DNA of 64,000 bases, taken from Herbiconiux sp. GTDB lineage: Bacteria > Actinomycetota > Actinomycetes > Actinomycetales > Microbacteriaceae. Each line of letters begins with the position of its first letter. Within the stretch, counting starts at the first letter, position 1. The stretch covers positions 310,001-374,000 of the forward strand of contig NZ_SCVE01000012.1 in assembly GCF_004297105.1 (NCBI RefSeq), read 5' to 3'. The position numbers were made by a program, and so were the translations under genes. This document shows, one piece after another, positions 25,350-34,622 of the stretch. The notes under the pieces are model-generated. The model was not told the DNA's origin and did not search any database. It saw nothing but the letters and a program-made list of their open reading frames with translations.

Positions 25350-25958
25350 TCAGTCGCCCGTCACGATCATGCGAACCGGAGTGGGATCGAAGCCGTTGCA
25401 CGGGTTGTTGATCTGCGGGCAGTTCGACACGAGAACGAGAACGTCGCGCTCGGCGCGAAGGGTGAGCGCGAGCCCGGGCGCCGAGATCCCGTCGACGATG
25501 CCGAGCATCCCGTCGGGCTCGACCGGCACGTTCATGTACCAGTTGATGTTGCTCACGAGGTCGCGCTTGCCCAGGCCCCAGCGGGCGCCCTCGGCGAGGA
25601 AGTTCTCGACGCACGCGTGCTGATGCATCGTGTGATGGCCGTACCGCAGCGAATTCGACTCCTTGCTGCACGCGCCACCGATGGTGTCGTGACGACCGAC
25701 CTCGTCGTGGACGAGCGTCATCAGGGCCTCACCGGTGTTGGCGCGCAGCACGGTGCCCTCCGTGATGTAGATGTTGCCCTGCATCGCCATGGTGTCCGGC
25801 GCGCTGTAGCGGGTGGACGTGTCGTGGGCGTCGTAGATGATGCAGTCCACCGCCTGGTTGCCCTCGAGGTCGACGATCCTGAGCTGCTGCCCGGCGCGCA
25901 CGATGCCCGACCAGGGCCCGCGCCGGGCGACGAGGTCGTCTGTTTCGATGGTGCTCAT
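25350..25958 (-). CDS. DUF1989 / urea carboxylase-associated protein 2 (carboxyguanidine deiminase subunit-like)
   Basis: 202-residue DUF1989 protein. Conserved features include a buried Cys after QAVD, TRYSAPDTMAMQGNIY and GACSKESNSLRYG with the strongly conserved Cys. DUF1989 pairs encoded with urea carboxylases have been shown elsewhere to be the two subunits of carboxyguanidine deiminase (CgdAB), which turns carboxyguanidine into allophanate and ammonia. Overlaps the partner subunit by ATGA. Role by context and family. Confidence 0.9.
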   Translation of the reverse strand: MSTIETDDLVARRGPWSGIVRAGQQLRIVDLEGNQAVDCIIYDAHDTSTRYSAPDTMAMQGNIYITEGTVLRANTGEALMTLVHDEVGRHDTIGGACSKESNSLRYGHHTMHQHACVENFLAEGARWGLGKRDLVSNINWYMNVPVEPDGMLGIVDGISAPGLALTLRAERDVLVLVSNCPQINNPCNGFDPTPVRMIVTGD

Positions 25959-26794
25959 ACGAGTCCTCCCAGGCGGGCATAGGCGATGGTGTTGGCGAAG
26001 GCTCGGCCGGCCTCGGGACTCGCGGTCGCCTCCGGGGCGCGCTCCGTCGCCGGCTGTCCGGCCCAGGCCCGGATGCGGAGCGCGGTCGACACGTAGTCGG
26101 GCCGCGGGTCGAGGGGATGGGGCACGTTCGCCACGAGGAGCACGACCGGCAGCTCCATCCGCAGTCGCACGCGCGCGCCCGCCCCTGCCGAGCCGGTGAA
26201 GCCCAGGGTGCCGTCGGGGTGGACGACCACCCCCTGGAAGAAGCTGATGCTGGGCGGGAGATCGCGGGGCTCGAGGCCGAACTTGGCCGCTCCGAGAACG
26301 AAGAGCTCCCGGCCTGCCGGACTCGGCCCGTGCGCGGATCCGTCGCCGTAGCGTTCGGTGTTGCGGAGCCGGGTGGACGTGCCGGCGAACGCGTCGTGAT
26401 GGCCGGAGTCGTCGGCGACCACCGTGGCGAGCACGCGCCCCCGATCGGAGAGCAGCAGCTGCCCCGCCGAGGTGTAGGCCTGCCACTGCACCTTGATGGT
26501 GTCGGCCACGTTCAGTCGCTCGTCGGGTTGGGCCGCATTGAACAGCAGCAGATGCGCGCAGGCGTCGCCCGCGAGGTCGGTCAGCTCCACGTGGGTGCCC
26601 GCCGCGAGCCGCAGAGCCGTGTAGTTGCCGCCCGCAACCGTCTCGGCCCACCGCTTGTCGTCGTCGGCGATCTCGGGCGGCCACTCCCCGGCGGCGGCCG
26701 GAGGCAGCACCGGCATCTCCTCCACCACCGTCCCGCCCTGGGCGCGGGCGTGAGCGCGGGCGCTCTCCGGCTTGCTGGTTTCGCTCATCTCCAC
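25955..26794 (-). CDS. DUF1989 / urea carboxylase-associated protein 1 (carboxyguanidine deiminase subunit-like)
   Basis: 279-residue second DUF1989 protein, longer and more divergent than its partner; GDACAHLLLFNA and TRLRNTERYGDGSAH align with the core motifs. Expected to form a heteromer with the 25350-25958 product. First gene of a three-gene operon; a TetR-type palindrome lies 26 bases before its start. Confidence 0.88.
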   Translation of the reverse strand: MEMSETSKPESARAHARAQGGTVVEEMPVLPPAAAGEWPPEIADDDKRWAETVAGGNYTALRLAAGTHVELTDLAGDACAHLLLFNAAQPDERLNVADTIKVQWQAYTSAGQLLLSDRGRVLATVVADDSGHHDAFAGTSTRLRNTERYGDGSAHGPSPAGRELFVLGAAKFGLEPRDLPPSISFFQGVVVHPDGTLGFTGSAGAGARVRLRMELPVVLLVANVPHPLDPRPDYVSTALRIRAWAGQPATERAPEATASPEAGRAFANTIAYARLGGLV

Positions 26795-26819
26795 CGATCG
26801 TCTCCCCGGTATCCGAACT

Positions 26820-26837
26820 ATCTATCACTCGACAGAT
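26820..26837. promoter_or_regulatory. Putative TetR operator (regulator side)
   Basis: ATCTATCACTCGACAGAT, an imperfect palindrome with half-sites ATCTATC/ATCTGTC, lies between the DUF1989 operon and the divergent TetR gene. Its inner CTATCA-N3-GA-y-AG pattern recurs at 31391 in front of the carboxylase and allophanate hydrolase. Confidence 0.7.
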
Positions 26838-26901
26838 TTATACTGTCATCCAACACCAGCCACGTTTCAGGCAGGTAACGCGATCCTCTGGATGTGACAG
26901 C

Positions 26902-27705
26902 ATGACCTCTGTGAGCACGATCGACGAGGGGGCCGCCCACGCCACCACGGTGGCGGCGAAGCGATCGGAGCGAGGGCGACCCCGCTCCGGCGTCTCGGAG
27001 CGCCCCGACCTCAGCGCGGCGGAGCAGATCCTCGACGCGGCGGCCCGCCTGTTCGCCGAGAAGGGCTACGCCGCAACCTCGACCCGCTCGATCGCTGAGC
27101 TGGTGGGCATCCGGCAGGCCTCGCTCTACTATCACTTCTCGAGCAAGGAGCAGATGCTGCGCACTCTGCTCCTGCGCACGGTGGAACCCTCGCTCAGGGT
27201 GGCCGAACGGCTCTCCGCCGAGCCGGGCGACACCGCCGCGCGGCTCTACGCCCTCATCCTCTTCGACACGCGGCAGCTGTTCGAGGCTCCGCACAACGTG
27301 GGCGCGCTCTACTACCTGCCCGAGACGCGCGGTGGCCAGTTCGACGACTTCCGCCATAAGCGCGACCGGTTGCGGGCGGCCTACGCCGGCCTCGTCGCCG
27401 AGAGCATCGAACCGGCCCTGGCCTCTCAGCTGGTGCCGGTCGCCGATCGCCTCGCCGAACTCGTGTTCGCCACGGTCGAGAGCGTCATCGCCCTCCGGGC
27501 CGACCGGCAGAGCGACGACACCGACGCCGACGCGACGGCGGTGGTCATCGGCGAGGGATGCTTGCGCATGCTCGGTCACAGCGCAGGCCTCGACGTGCTG
27601 GCGCACCGAGGGGAGCTGCTCCTCGACCGCATCGACGTGCCGGAGCAGTCCGGCGCCGGTCACTCCGGCACGACGACCGCGACCGTCTCGCCGGCGCGCA
27701 CCTGA
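26902..27705 (+). CDS. TetR family transcriptional regulator
   Basis: 267-residue regulator. The helix-turn-helix lies at about residues 40-85 (ILDAAARLFAEKGYAATSTRSIAE... then QASLYYHFSSKEQML), followed by a ligand-binding alpha-helical domain. It sits between the DUF1989 operon and the carboxylase gene and diverges from the former, so it most likely senses guanidine/urea-related metabolites and controls both. Its last 46 bases overlap the 3' end of the convergent carboxylase gene. Confidence 0.92.
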   Translation: MTSVSTIDEGAAHATTVAAKRSERGRPRSGVSERPDLSAAEQILDAAARLFAEKGYAATSTRSIAELVGIRQASLYYHFSSKEQMLRTLLLRTVEPSLRVAERLSAEPGDTAARLYALILFDTRQLFEAPHNVGALYYLPETRGGQFDDFRHKRDRLRAAYAGLVAESIEPALASQLVPVADRLAELVFATVESVIALRADRQSDDTDADATAVVIGEGCLRMLGHSAGLDVLAHRGELLLDRIDVPEQSGAGHSGTTTATVSPART

Positions 27706-30700
27706 CGCCCGAGCCCGACGCGCAGCTGCTGCACGACTCCGGTCACGGGGCTCAGCAGATTCGTCTCCATCTTCATCGCCTCGAGCGACACGAGCAGGTC
27801 GCCCGCCTCCACCCGTTGGCCCTCGGTCACCCCGAGCTTCCAGACATGTGCCACGAAGGGCGCATCCACCGAGACGGATCCCTCGGGCACGGCATCGAAC
27901 GCCTCGGGCTCGACCACGACCTCCACGGCCTCGGCCCGGTCGAACTCGCCCGAACGCTCCCATGCGGCTCGCTCCTCGGCGAAGGCGACGGCCTGCTTCG
28001 CGCGGAACGCGGCGATCGAGTCGGCGTTCTCGTCGAGGAATCCCGAATACTCGGCGAGGGAGAACGTGCCGTCCTCGATGTCGAACTCCGCGCGGCCCGC
28101 AGCGATGTCGGCGCGGCGGTCGAGCAGCTCCTCGGCCGACACCGGGAACCAGGAGATGCGGTCGAAGAAGTCGAGCAGCCACGGTCGGCGGTCACCCGAC
28201 GGGGCATCCGCGCGCCCGTTCCCGCCCCCGGAACCGGCGAACGACCCGAAGCGGCTCCACACCTGGGTGGTTCGGCCGACGAACTGGTAGCCGCCCGGGC
28301 CTTCCATGCCGTAGATGCACAGATACGCTCCCCCGATACCGACGGAGTTCTCGGCCGTCCAGGTGCGCGCCGGGTTGTACTTCGTGGTCACCAGGCGGTG
28401 ACGGGGGTCGAGGGGCGTGGCGACCGGAGCACCGAGATACACGTCGCCGAGGCCGAGCACGAGGTACTCGGCGTCGAACACCGTGCGGTACACCTCATCC
28501 ACGTCGGCGAGCCCGTTGATGCGCCGGATGAACTCGATGTTCCACGGCGTCCAGGGCGCATCGTCGCGCACCCCGTTCATGTAGCGCTCGATGGCCTCGC
28601 GCGTGGCGGGGTCGTCCCAGGACAGCGGCAGGCGAACGCGGCGGCTCGGCACCACGAGCGAGGCGGTATCGGGGATGAGCTGCTCCCGATCCATCAGCAG
28701 ACCGATCAGCGTGGAGATGGGCAGCACCTCCGGGTCGACGTGCACCTGGAGCGACCGGATGCCCGGGGTGAGATCGCGCACGCCCGCGATGCGCTCCGAT
28801 TCGAGCAGCTGGTGGAGGGCGTGCACGCGGGCTCGAAGGCCGAGATCGAGCACGATGTCGCCGTATTCGACGAGCACGTTGTCGTCACCGCTTCGGCGGT
28901 AGGTGACCGCGGGCGAGCCGTCGGTGCGCGCGATCACCCCGTCGTCGTCGTCGCGCCCGATTCGTGCCACGCGGGGGTGCGCCGCCGCCCGTGCGACACC
29001 GAGCTGCGAGAGCGCCGGCGCCCTCTCCGCCGGCACCGGCACGAACCGCACCGTGTCACCGGGCTTCAGCTGACCGAGCTTCCAGCGCTCGGCGGCCACA
29101 ACGGTGACGGGGCAGACGAAGCCACCGAGGCTCGGGCCGTCGGGGCCGAGCAGGATGGGGGTGTCGCCGGTGAAGTCAAGGGCGCCGACCGAGTACGCGT
29201 TGTCATGGATGTTCGACGGGTGCAGGCCCGCCTCGCCGCCGTCTGAGCGCGCCCAGGCCGGCTTCGGGCCCACCAGGCGCACACCGGTGCGTGCCGAGTT
29301 GAAGTGCACCTCGTAGTCGCTCGAGAAGAGCTGGTCGATGTCCGCGCGCGTGAAGAACTCGGGCGCCGCGTGCGGCCCCTCCGACACCGCGAGCTCCCAG
29401 GCGTGCACGAGCGCCGGACGCACGTCCATCGCGATCGCTCCGGCGGAGGGGAGCCCGGGGGCGCCGGCGGCGGCCTCGGTGCGGGGGTCGCCGCCGCGTG
29501 AGGGAGCGACCCGCAGCACGTCCGTGCCGACGAGCGCTCGGCCGCCGTGGCCGCCGAACTGCCCGAGCGTGAACGTCGATCGGCTGCCGAGGTAGTCCGG
29601 CACGTCGAGTCCGCCGTCGAAGAGCACATAGGTGCGGAGTCCCACATCCGTGGCGGCTCCGAGGTCGAGCACACCGCCCGCCGGCACGACGACCGGCTCC
29701 CACATCGGCGCGGGCTCGCCATCGACAGTCACCACGACGGGCGCTCCCGTCACCGCGACCCGCGTCGTCTGGGTGAACTGCAGCCGCGGGCCGGTGGCCG
29801 TGCACTCGAGCCCGGGGGCGCCCTCGGGATTTCCGAGGGCCACGTTGCCGAGCCGGAACGAGAGGTCGTCCATCGGCCCGCTCGGCGGCACGCCGATCTG
29901 CCAGTACCCGGTGCGGCCCGGCCAGTCCTGCACGGTCGTGAGGAGCCCGGGCCGGAGTACCGTGATCCGCGGTTCGGGGTCGGCGAGTCCCGCCAGGGTG
30001 GCCGTGGAATGCGACCGCTCGCGTACCAGCGGCTCGACCGCGAGGGCGCGGAGGAGGCCGAGGTTGGTCTCGATGCCGTCGATCCGGGTGCCGGCCAGGG
30101 CGTCGGCGAGGGCGTCCCATGCCTCGGCGCGGCTCGAACCGCCCGTGATGACCTTGGCGAGCATCGGGTCGTAGACGCTCGACACCTCCGTGCCGGTCGA
30201 CACCCAGCCGTCGACACGGGCCGCCGAGGCCTCCGGGAACACGGCCTGCGTGATGACACCGGCCGACGGCTGATACCCGCGGTTCGGGTCCTCGGCATAG
30301 ACGCGAGCCTCCACGGCGAAGCCGGAGACGGGCACGACGCCCCCGTCGCGGTAGGGAACGAGAAAGGAGTCGTCGCCTCCCGCGAGCCGCAGCATCCAGT
30401 CCACCAAATCGACTCCGGTCACCACCTCGGTGACCGGATGCTCCACCTGGAGACGGGTGTTCACCTCCAGGAACGACGCCTCCTGACGCTCGGAGTCGTA
30501 GACGAACTCCACCGTCGCCGCCGACCGGTAGCCGACGGAGGCGCAGAGCGCACGGGCGGTCGCGTGCAGCCGCTCACGCAGGGCGTCGTCGAGATCGAAG
30601 GCCGGCGCCTCCTCCACGACCTTCTGATTGCGCCGTTGCAGCGAGCAGTCGCGGTCTCCGAGACTCACGACACCACCCCGCCCATCGCCGAACACCTGCA

Positions 30701-31352
30701 CCTCGACGTGCCTCGCGTTCTCGATGAACCGCTCCGCGAACACGGCACCGGATCCGAAGCTCTGCTGGGCCACTCGCTGGATGGCGGGAAAGGCCTCGGC
30801 CACCTCGTCGCGCGAGCGGCAGACCTGCATGCCGATTCCGCCGCCCCCACCCGTGGCCTTCAGGATGATGGGAAAGCCGAGCTCTTCGGCGGCGTCGAGT
30901 GCCTCCTCCACGTCGGCCAGCACCTCGGTACCGCGCACCATCGGCAGGCCGGCCGCGGCCGCGGCACGGCGAGCGGCGTCCTTGGCGCCGAACATCGACA
31001 GCTGCTCCGGCGTGGGCCCCACGAACACGATTCCCGCCGCTTCGGCCGCTCGGGCGAACTCGGCGTTCTCCGAGAGGAACCCGTAGCCCGGGTGGATCGC
31101 GCCGGCGCCGCTCTGCAGAGCCGCCCGGATGATGCGGGCCGCGTCGAGGTACGACTCGCGCGGAGAGGCGGGGCCGATGTGCACGGCCTCGTCGGCGAGG
31201 GTCACGTGCGGTGCCGCCCGGTCGGCGTCGGAGAACACGGCCACCGTGCGAAGTCCCAGGGACCGGGCGGAGCGGATGATCCGGCACGCGATCTCACCGC
31301 GATTCGCCACCAGCAAGGTCGTGTAGCCGAGTTCGGCCGGGGCAGTGCTCAT
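27660..31352 (-). CDS. Biotin-dependent urea (or guanidine) carboxylase
   Basis: 1230-residue single-chain carboxylase. Domain order: biotin carboxylase (about 1-455, LLVANRGEIACRII, GGGGGIGM ATP loop, EVNTRLQVEHPVTE), carboxyltransferase halves of the AHS2/KipA and AHS1/KipI types (from about 465), and a C-terminal biotinyl domain with EAMKM (Lys about 1194). It carboxylates urea to allophanate, or guanidine to carboxyguanidine. The two DUF1989 genes nearby favour guanidine as a substrate, but residues that separate the two activities cannot be judged here. ATG 31352 follows AGGA; an in-frame upstream extension is rejected. Confidence 0.93.
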   Translation of the reverse strand: MSTAPAELGYTTLLVANRGEIACRIIRSARSLGLRTVAVFSDADRAAPHVTLADEAVHIGPASPRESYLDAARIIRAALQSGAGAIHPGYGFLSENAEFARAAEAAGIVFVGPTPEQLSMFGAKDAARRAAAAAGLPMVRGTEVLADVEEALDAAEELGFPIILKATGGGGGIGMQVCRSRDEVAEAFPAIQRVAQQSFGSGAVFAERFIENARHVEVQVFGDGRGGVVSLGDRDCSLQRRNQKVVEEAPAFDLDDALRERLHATARALCASVGYRSAATVEFVYDSERQEASFLEVNTRLQVEHPVTEVVTGVDLVDWMLRLAGGDDSFLVPYRDGGVVPVSGFAVEARVYAEDPNRGYQPSAGVITQAVFPEASAARVDGWVSTGTEVSSVYDPMLAKVITGGSSRAEAWDALADALAGTRIDGIETNLGLLRALAVEPLVRERSHSTATLAGLADPEPRITVLRPGLLTTVQDWPGRTGYWQIGVPPSGPMDDLSFRLGNVALGNPEGAPGLECTATGPRLQFTQTTRVAVTGAPVVVTVDGEPAPMWEPVVVPAGGVLDLGAATDVGLRTYVLFDGGLDVPDYLGSRSTFTLGQFGGHGGRALVGTDVLRVAPSRGGDPRTEAAAGAPGLPSAGAIAMDVRPALVHAWELAVSEGPHAAPEFFTRADIDQLFSSDYEVHFNSARTGVRLVGPKPAWARSDGGEAGLHPSNIHDNAYSVGALDFTGDTPILLGPDGPSLGGFVCPVTVVAAERWKLGQLKPGDTVRFVPVPAERAPALSQLGVARAAAHPRVARIGRDDDDGVIARTDGSPAVTYRRSGDDNVLVEYGDIVLDLGLRARVHALHQLLESERIAGVRDLTPGIRSLQVHVDPEVLPISTLIGLLMDREQLIPDTASLVVPSRRVRLPLSWDDPATREAIERYMNGVRDDAPWTPWNIEFIRRINGLADVDEVYRTVFDAEYLVLGLGDVYLGAPVATPLDPRHRLVTTKYNPARTWTAENSVGIGGAYLCIYGMEGPGGYQFVGRTTQVWSRFGSFAGSGGGNGRADAPSGDRRPWLLDFFDRISWFPVSAEELLDRRADIAAGRAEFDIEDGTFSLAEYSGFLDENADSIAAFRAKQAVAFAEERAAWERSGEFDRAEAVEVVVEPEAFDAVPEGSVSVDAPFVAHVWKLGVTEGQRVEAGDLLVSLEAMKMETNLLSPVTGVVQQLRVGLGRQVRAGETVAVVVPE

Positions 31353-31390
31353 GACGTGATGGTCCTGTCGCTTGGGTCTCTGGGGAGTTC

Positions 31391-31404
31391 CTATCATCTG
31401 ATAG
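31391..31404. promoter_or_regulatory. Putative TetR operator (carboxylase / allophanate hydrolase side)
   Basis: CTATCATCTGATAG, a 14-base palindrome with two central mismatched bases, lies 39 bases before the carboxylase start and 76 before the divergent allophanate hydrolase start. Matches the element at 26822-26835 in 11 of 14 positions. Confidence 0.7.
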
Positions 31405-31479
31405 TTTTGTTCCGCATCGGCACCAACTGCGTTAAATCCACGTAACGACGACGCCCGACGTGGGCATCCAGGAGACCCC

Positions 31480-33183
31480 ATGAGTGACCGCGTGACAGAA
31501 CGGGTGCAGCAGGCCTTCGCCCGCATCGCCGAGACCGATCGACCGGAGATCTGGATCACCCTCCGGCCCGAGGCCGACGTGCTCGCCGAGGCCGCGGCGC
31601 TCGATGAGCGCGTCGCCGCCGGCGAGTCCCTCCCGTGCGCGGGCCTCGTGGTGGCCGTCAAGGACAACATCGATGTGGCCGGGCTGCCGACGACCGCGGG
31701 GCACCCCGCATTCGCCCACCGGGCAGAGACGTCGGCGTCGGCCGTTCAGCGCCTGATCGACGCCGGCGCGATCGTGCTCGGCAAGACCAACCTCGATCAG
31801 TTCGCCACCGGGCTCGTGGGCACCCGGAGCCCCTACGGCGCCGTGCGGAACAGCCGGTTCCCCGATCGCATCTCCGGCGGGTCGTCGTCGGGCTCGGCCG
31901 TCGCGGTCGCGCTCGGCATCGTCGACGCCGCGCTCGGCACCGATACCGCCGGGTCGGGACGGGTGCCCGCCGCCCTGAACGGCATCGTCGGGATCAAGAC
32001 CACCCTCGGGATCGTGCCCGTGGATGGCGTGGTCCCCGCCTGCCGCTCCTACGACGCCGTCACCGTCTTCGCGCGCACACTCGCCGTGGCCACCGAGGTC
32101 ACGGCCGTGATCGCGGGCAGCAGCCGGCTCGATCCCGCGTCTCGCGAGTGGCCCGCCGATGTGGTGCTCGCCGCGCCGGCCCAGCCGCGGATCGCGGTGC
32201 CTCGACCCGAATTCCTCGAGTCGCTCTCCTCGGAACGCCGCGCCCTGTTCTCGGCGGCCGTCGCGCGGCTTCGCGACCGCGGAGCCACGACCGAGGAGAT
32301 CGATCTCGGCCCCTTCCTCGAGTGCGCCAAGCTGCTCTACGAGGGCGCGCTCGTCGCCGAGCGCTACGCCGCGTACGGCGCGTTCATGGCCGCGCATCCG
32401 GAGGGCGCCGACCCGACCGTGGCCCTCATCGTCGCGGCTGCGGAGGGGCGCCGGGGGCCCGACCTGGTCGCCGATCAGGAGCGGGTCGCCCGCTACCGCC
32501 TCCAGGCCGCAGCCCTCCTCGAGGGATTCGACGCGCTGCTCGTGCCGACCACGCCGGAGCATCCGACGCTCGCCGAGGTGGCCGCCGATCCCGTCGCCGT
32601 CAATTCACGCCTCGGCACCTTCACGAACTTCATGAACCTGCTTGACCTGGCCGGAGTCGCGGTACCGGCCGGCGAGACCCACGACGGCCTCTTCGGGGTG
32701 ACCGTGGTGGTGCGCGCGTTCGCCGACCAGGTCGCCATCGACGTCGCCGCCCTCCTGGTGGACGAGACACCGCTGGTGCTGCCCACGGGCGGGATCGAGC
32801 TCGCGGTCTTCGGCGCCCACCTGAGCGGTCAGCCGCTCAACCACCAGCTGGTGTCGGCCGGTGCACGGCTTCTCACGGCGGTGCAGACTTCGGACGCCTA
32901 CCGGATGCACGCGCTGCCCGGCCCGACCCCGAAGCCCGGTGTGGTGCGCGTCGAACAGGGAGCCGGCCGCTCTCTCGCGGGCGAGGCCTGGCTGGTGCCG
33001 CCTGCCGCGCTCGGCAGATTCCTCGCCGCGCTGCCGCAGCCGATGACGCTGGGCCGGATCGAGCTGGCCGACCACCGCGAGGTGCTCGGGTTCGGCTGTT
33101 CCTGGGCGCAGGGCCCCGACATCACGGAGTTCGGCGGCTGGCTCTCCTACCTCGATGCCCCCTCGCAGCCGATCACGGGGTAG
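31480..33183 (+). CDS. atzF: Allophanate hydrolase
   Basis: Hydrolyses allophanate to ammonia and CO2, completing carboxylase-based urea/guanidine use. 567 residues: amidase-signature domain with Lys61 (AVKDNIDVAG), Ser135 (GGSSSGS) and nucleophile Ser159 (GTDTAGSGRVPA), then the allophanate-hydrolase C-terminal domain (IELAVFGAHLSGQPLN). CAGGAGA lies five bases before the ATG. Divergent from the carboxylase gene and sharing its putative operator. Confidence 0.95.
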   Translation: MSDRVTERVQQAFARIAETDRPEIWITLRPEADVLAEAAALDERVAAGESLPCAGLVVAVKDNIDVAGLPTTAGHPAFAHRAETSASAVQRLIDAGAIVLGKTNLDQFATGLVGTRSPYGAVRNSRFPDRISGGSSSGSAVAVALGIVDAALGTDTAGSGRVPAALNGIVGIKTTLGIVPVDGVVPACRSYDAVTVFARTLAVATEVTAVIAGSSRLDPASREWPADVVLAAPAQPRIAVPRPEFLESLSSERRALFSAAVARLRDRGATTEEIDLGPFLECAKLLYEGALVAERYAAYGAFMAAHPEGADPTVALIVAAAEGRRGPDLVADQERVARYRLQAAALLEGFDALLVPTTPEHPTLAEVAADPVAVNSRLGTFTNFMNLLDLAGVAVPAGETHDGLFGVTVVVRAFADQVAIDVAALLVDETPLVLPTGGIELAVFGAHLSGQPLNHQLVSAGARLLTAVQTSDAYRMHALPGPTPKPGVVRVEQGAGRSLAGEAWLVPPAALGRFLAALPQPMTLGRIELADHREVLGFGCSWAQGPDITEFGGWLSYLDAPSQPITG

Positions 33184-33200
33184 CCGGGCGGTGCGCCGCC

Positions 33201-33989
33201 CTAGTTGTCGACCGTCGGCCGGCGGAACTGCCGCCACAGCATCTGGGCGGCGACGAGCACCAGGAAGCACGCGAATGCCACAGCGGCGACGCGCGTGGGT
33301 GTGACGCTCGCCGTATAGCTCCCGGCCACCGTGGATGCGCAGCCCGCGATGCCGATGATCAGCCCGGCCCGCAGATCGGCGTTGCGCCGGCGCAGATTGG
33401 CGACCGACGTGGTGATGCTGCTCGGGGCGATGGCGATCAGGGAGCTCCCCTTCGCCACGAGGTCACCGACACCCCCGCCCAGAACGAGCGCCGGAACGAT
33501 CACGATCCCGCCGCCCACGCCGATCACCCCGGAGAGCACTCCGGCCACGAAGCCGACGACCACGAGCAGGACGCCGCCCAGGAGGGTGAGGTCGGGTGTG
33601 GCGTCGCTCGAGGGCTGCGTGAAGACCAGGCGAACAGCCACCACGAGCAGGAAGACCACGAACAGCAGCGCCACCGCGCGGGAGGGCAGCCGGGTGAGCA
33701 GCCAGCTCCCGACGAGCCCGCCGGCCACGGCGCCCGCGGCCAGCAGCAGGCCGTAAGCCCAATCGGTCGTGCCCAGCACCGTGTAGCTCAAGGCACCCAC
33801 CAGGGTGACCGGAGCGATGGCGAGCAACGACGTCCCCGTCGCGAGCTTCTGCGGGAATCCGAGGATGCTCACGAGCGCCGGGACCACGACGATACCGCCG
33901 CCGACACCGAACAGACCGGAGAGGAACCCCGCGACCAGACCGATCAGACAGAGCGCCCAGAAGGATGCACGTGGTCTCACCGCCGTCAT
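33201..33989 (-). CDS. TauE/SafE family membrane permease
   Basis: 262-residue carrier of the sulfite/organosulfonate exporter family, with two repeats each starting with a glycine-rich motif (GFLSGLFGVGGGIVVVPAL and GVLSGVIGVGGGIVIVPAL) and about eight membrane segments. ATG 33989 overlaps the deaminase stop as ATGA. Transported anion unknown. It ends 17 bases from the convergent allophanate hydrolase gene. Confidence 0.92.
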   Translation of the reverse strand: MTAVRPRASFWALCLIGLVAGFLSGLFGVGGGIVVVPALVSILGFPQKLATGTSLLAIAPVTLVGALSYTVLGTTDWAYGLLLAAGAVAGGLVGSWLLTRLPSRAVALLFVVFLLVVAVRLVFTQPSSDATPDLTLLGGVLLVVVGFVAGVLSGVIGVGGGIVIVPALVLGGGVGDLVAKGSSLIAIAPSSITTSVANLRRRNADLRAGLIIGIAGCASTVAGSYTASVTPTRVAAVAFACFLVLVAAQMLWRQFRRPTVDN

Positions 33990-34486
33990 CCGGCGTCCCA
34001 GAATCCCCGATGCACGTCGGTCGCCTCGGGGATCGCCACGGGCCCCACGACCTCGACCGGGCGCCCGCCGCGCGCGAACACCTCGCGGCTCGGTAGCGAC
34101 AGGGTCGGCACACCCGACTGATCGCTCACCATCGCACCCAGGTCGCCCTCCGACAGCGCGAACACCACGCGCGGGATGCCCGACCAGTAGATCGCGCCGG
34201 TGCACATGACGCAGGGCTCGGTGCTCGTGAACAGCGTGCTGCCGGCCAGCTCGGCCACCTCGAGCTGCTGACCGGCGTCGCGCACGAGGTTGGTCTCGGC
34301 GTGCCCGATGGGGTTGTGCCCGGTGATGACGTCGTTGAGCCCCTCGATCACTCGCCCGTCGGCCGTGACGATGATCGCCCCGAACGGATGATCGCCACGA
34401 TCGCGCGCTGCCCGGGCGAGGGCGACGGCGTGCTCGAGATGCGCGAGGTCGGCAGGAACGAGGTCGGCGGGGTCGAGTGCGCTCAC
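33986..34486 (-). CDS. CMP/dCMP-type zinc deaminase (guanine deaminase / tRNA adenosine deaminase-like)
   Basis: 166-residue cytidine-deaminase-fold enzyme. Zinc site His62-Ala-Glu64 and Pro-Cys92-x-x-Cys95 is complete. Sequence HPFGAIIV and GHAETNL resemble nucleoside/guanine deaminases acting on free bases or nucleosides. GTG 34486 with GGAG just upstream is chosen. Coupled to the TauE/SafE gene. Confidence 0.88.
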   Translation of the reverse strand: MSALDPADLVPADLAHLEHAVALARAARDRGDHPFGAIIVTADGRVIEGLNDVITGHNPIGHAETNLVRDAGQQLEVAELAGSTLFTSTEPCVMCTGAIYWSGIPRVVFALSEGDLGAMVSDQSGVPTLSLPSREVFARGGRPVEVVGPVAIPEATDVHRGFWDAG

Positions 34487-34521
34487 CGCTCCAGCTTGGC
34501 ACAGCGGCAACCGGCCCCTAC

Positions 34522-34577
34522 GCAGCGAATCCGCGTGACCTGGGCCGAATACGGCGGAGGTCGCGCGGATACGCTGC
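34522..34577. repeat. Long inverted repeat in a divergent promoter region
   Basis: Arms of 20 bases (34522-34541 and 34558-34577) match in 18 positions around a 16-base loop. It lies between the divergent deaminase and decarboxylase genes, so it cannot simply be a terminator; an operator or a structured 5' leader is possible. Confidence 0.7.
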
Positions 34578-34622
34578 ATTCCGCCTGATTCCCCTGGGTA
34601 GGGTGAGGCTCCGGAGGACTCC

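Noticed and set aside
31353..31479. Guanidine riboswitch upstream of the carboxylase
   Set aside because: The 127-base region is divided between two divergent promoters and shows no recognisable conserved ykkC-type motifs; a palindromic operator explains it better.
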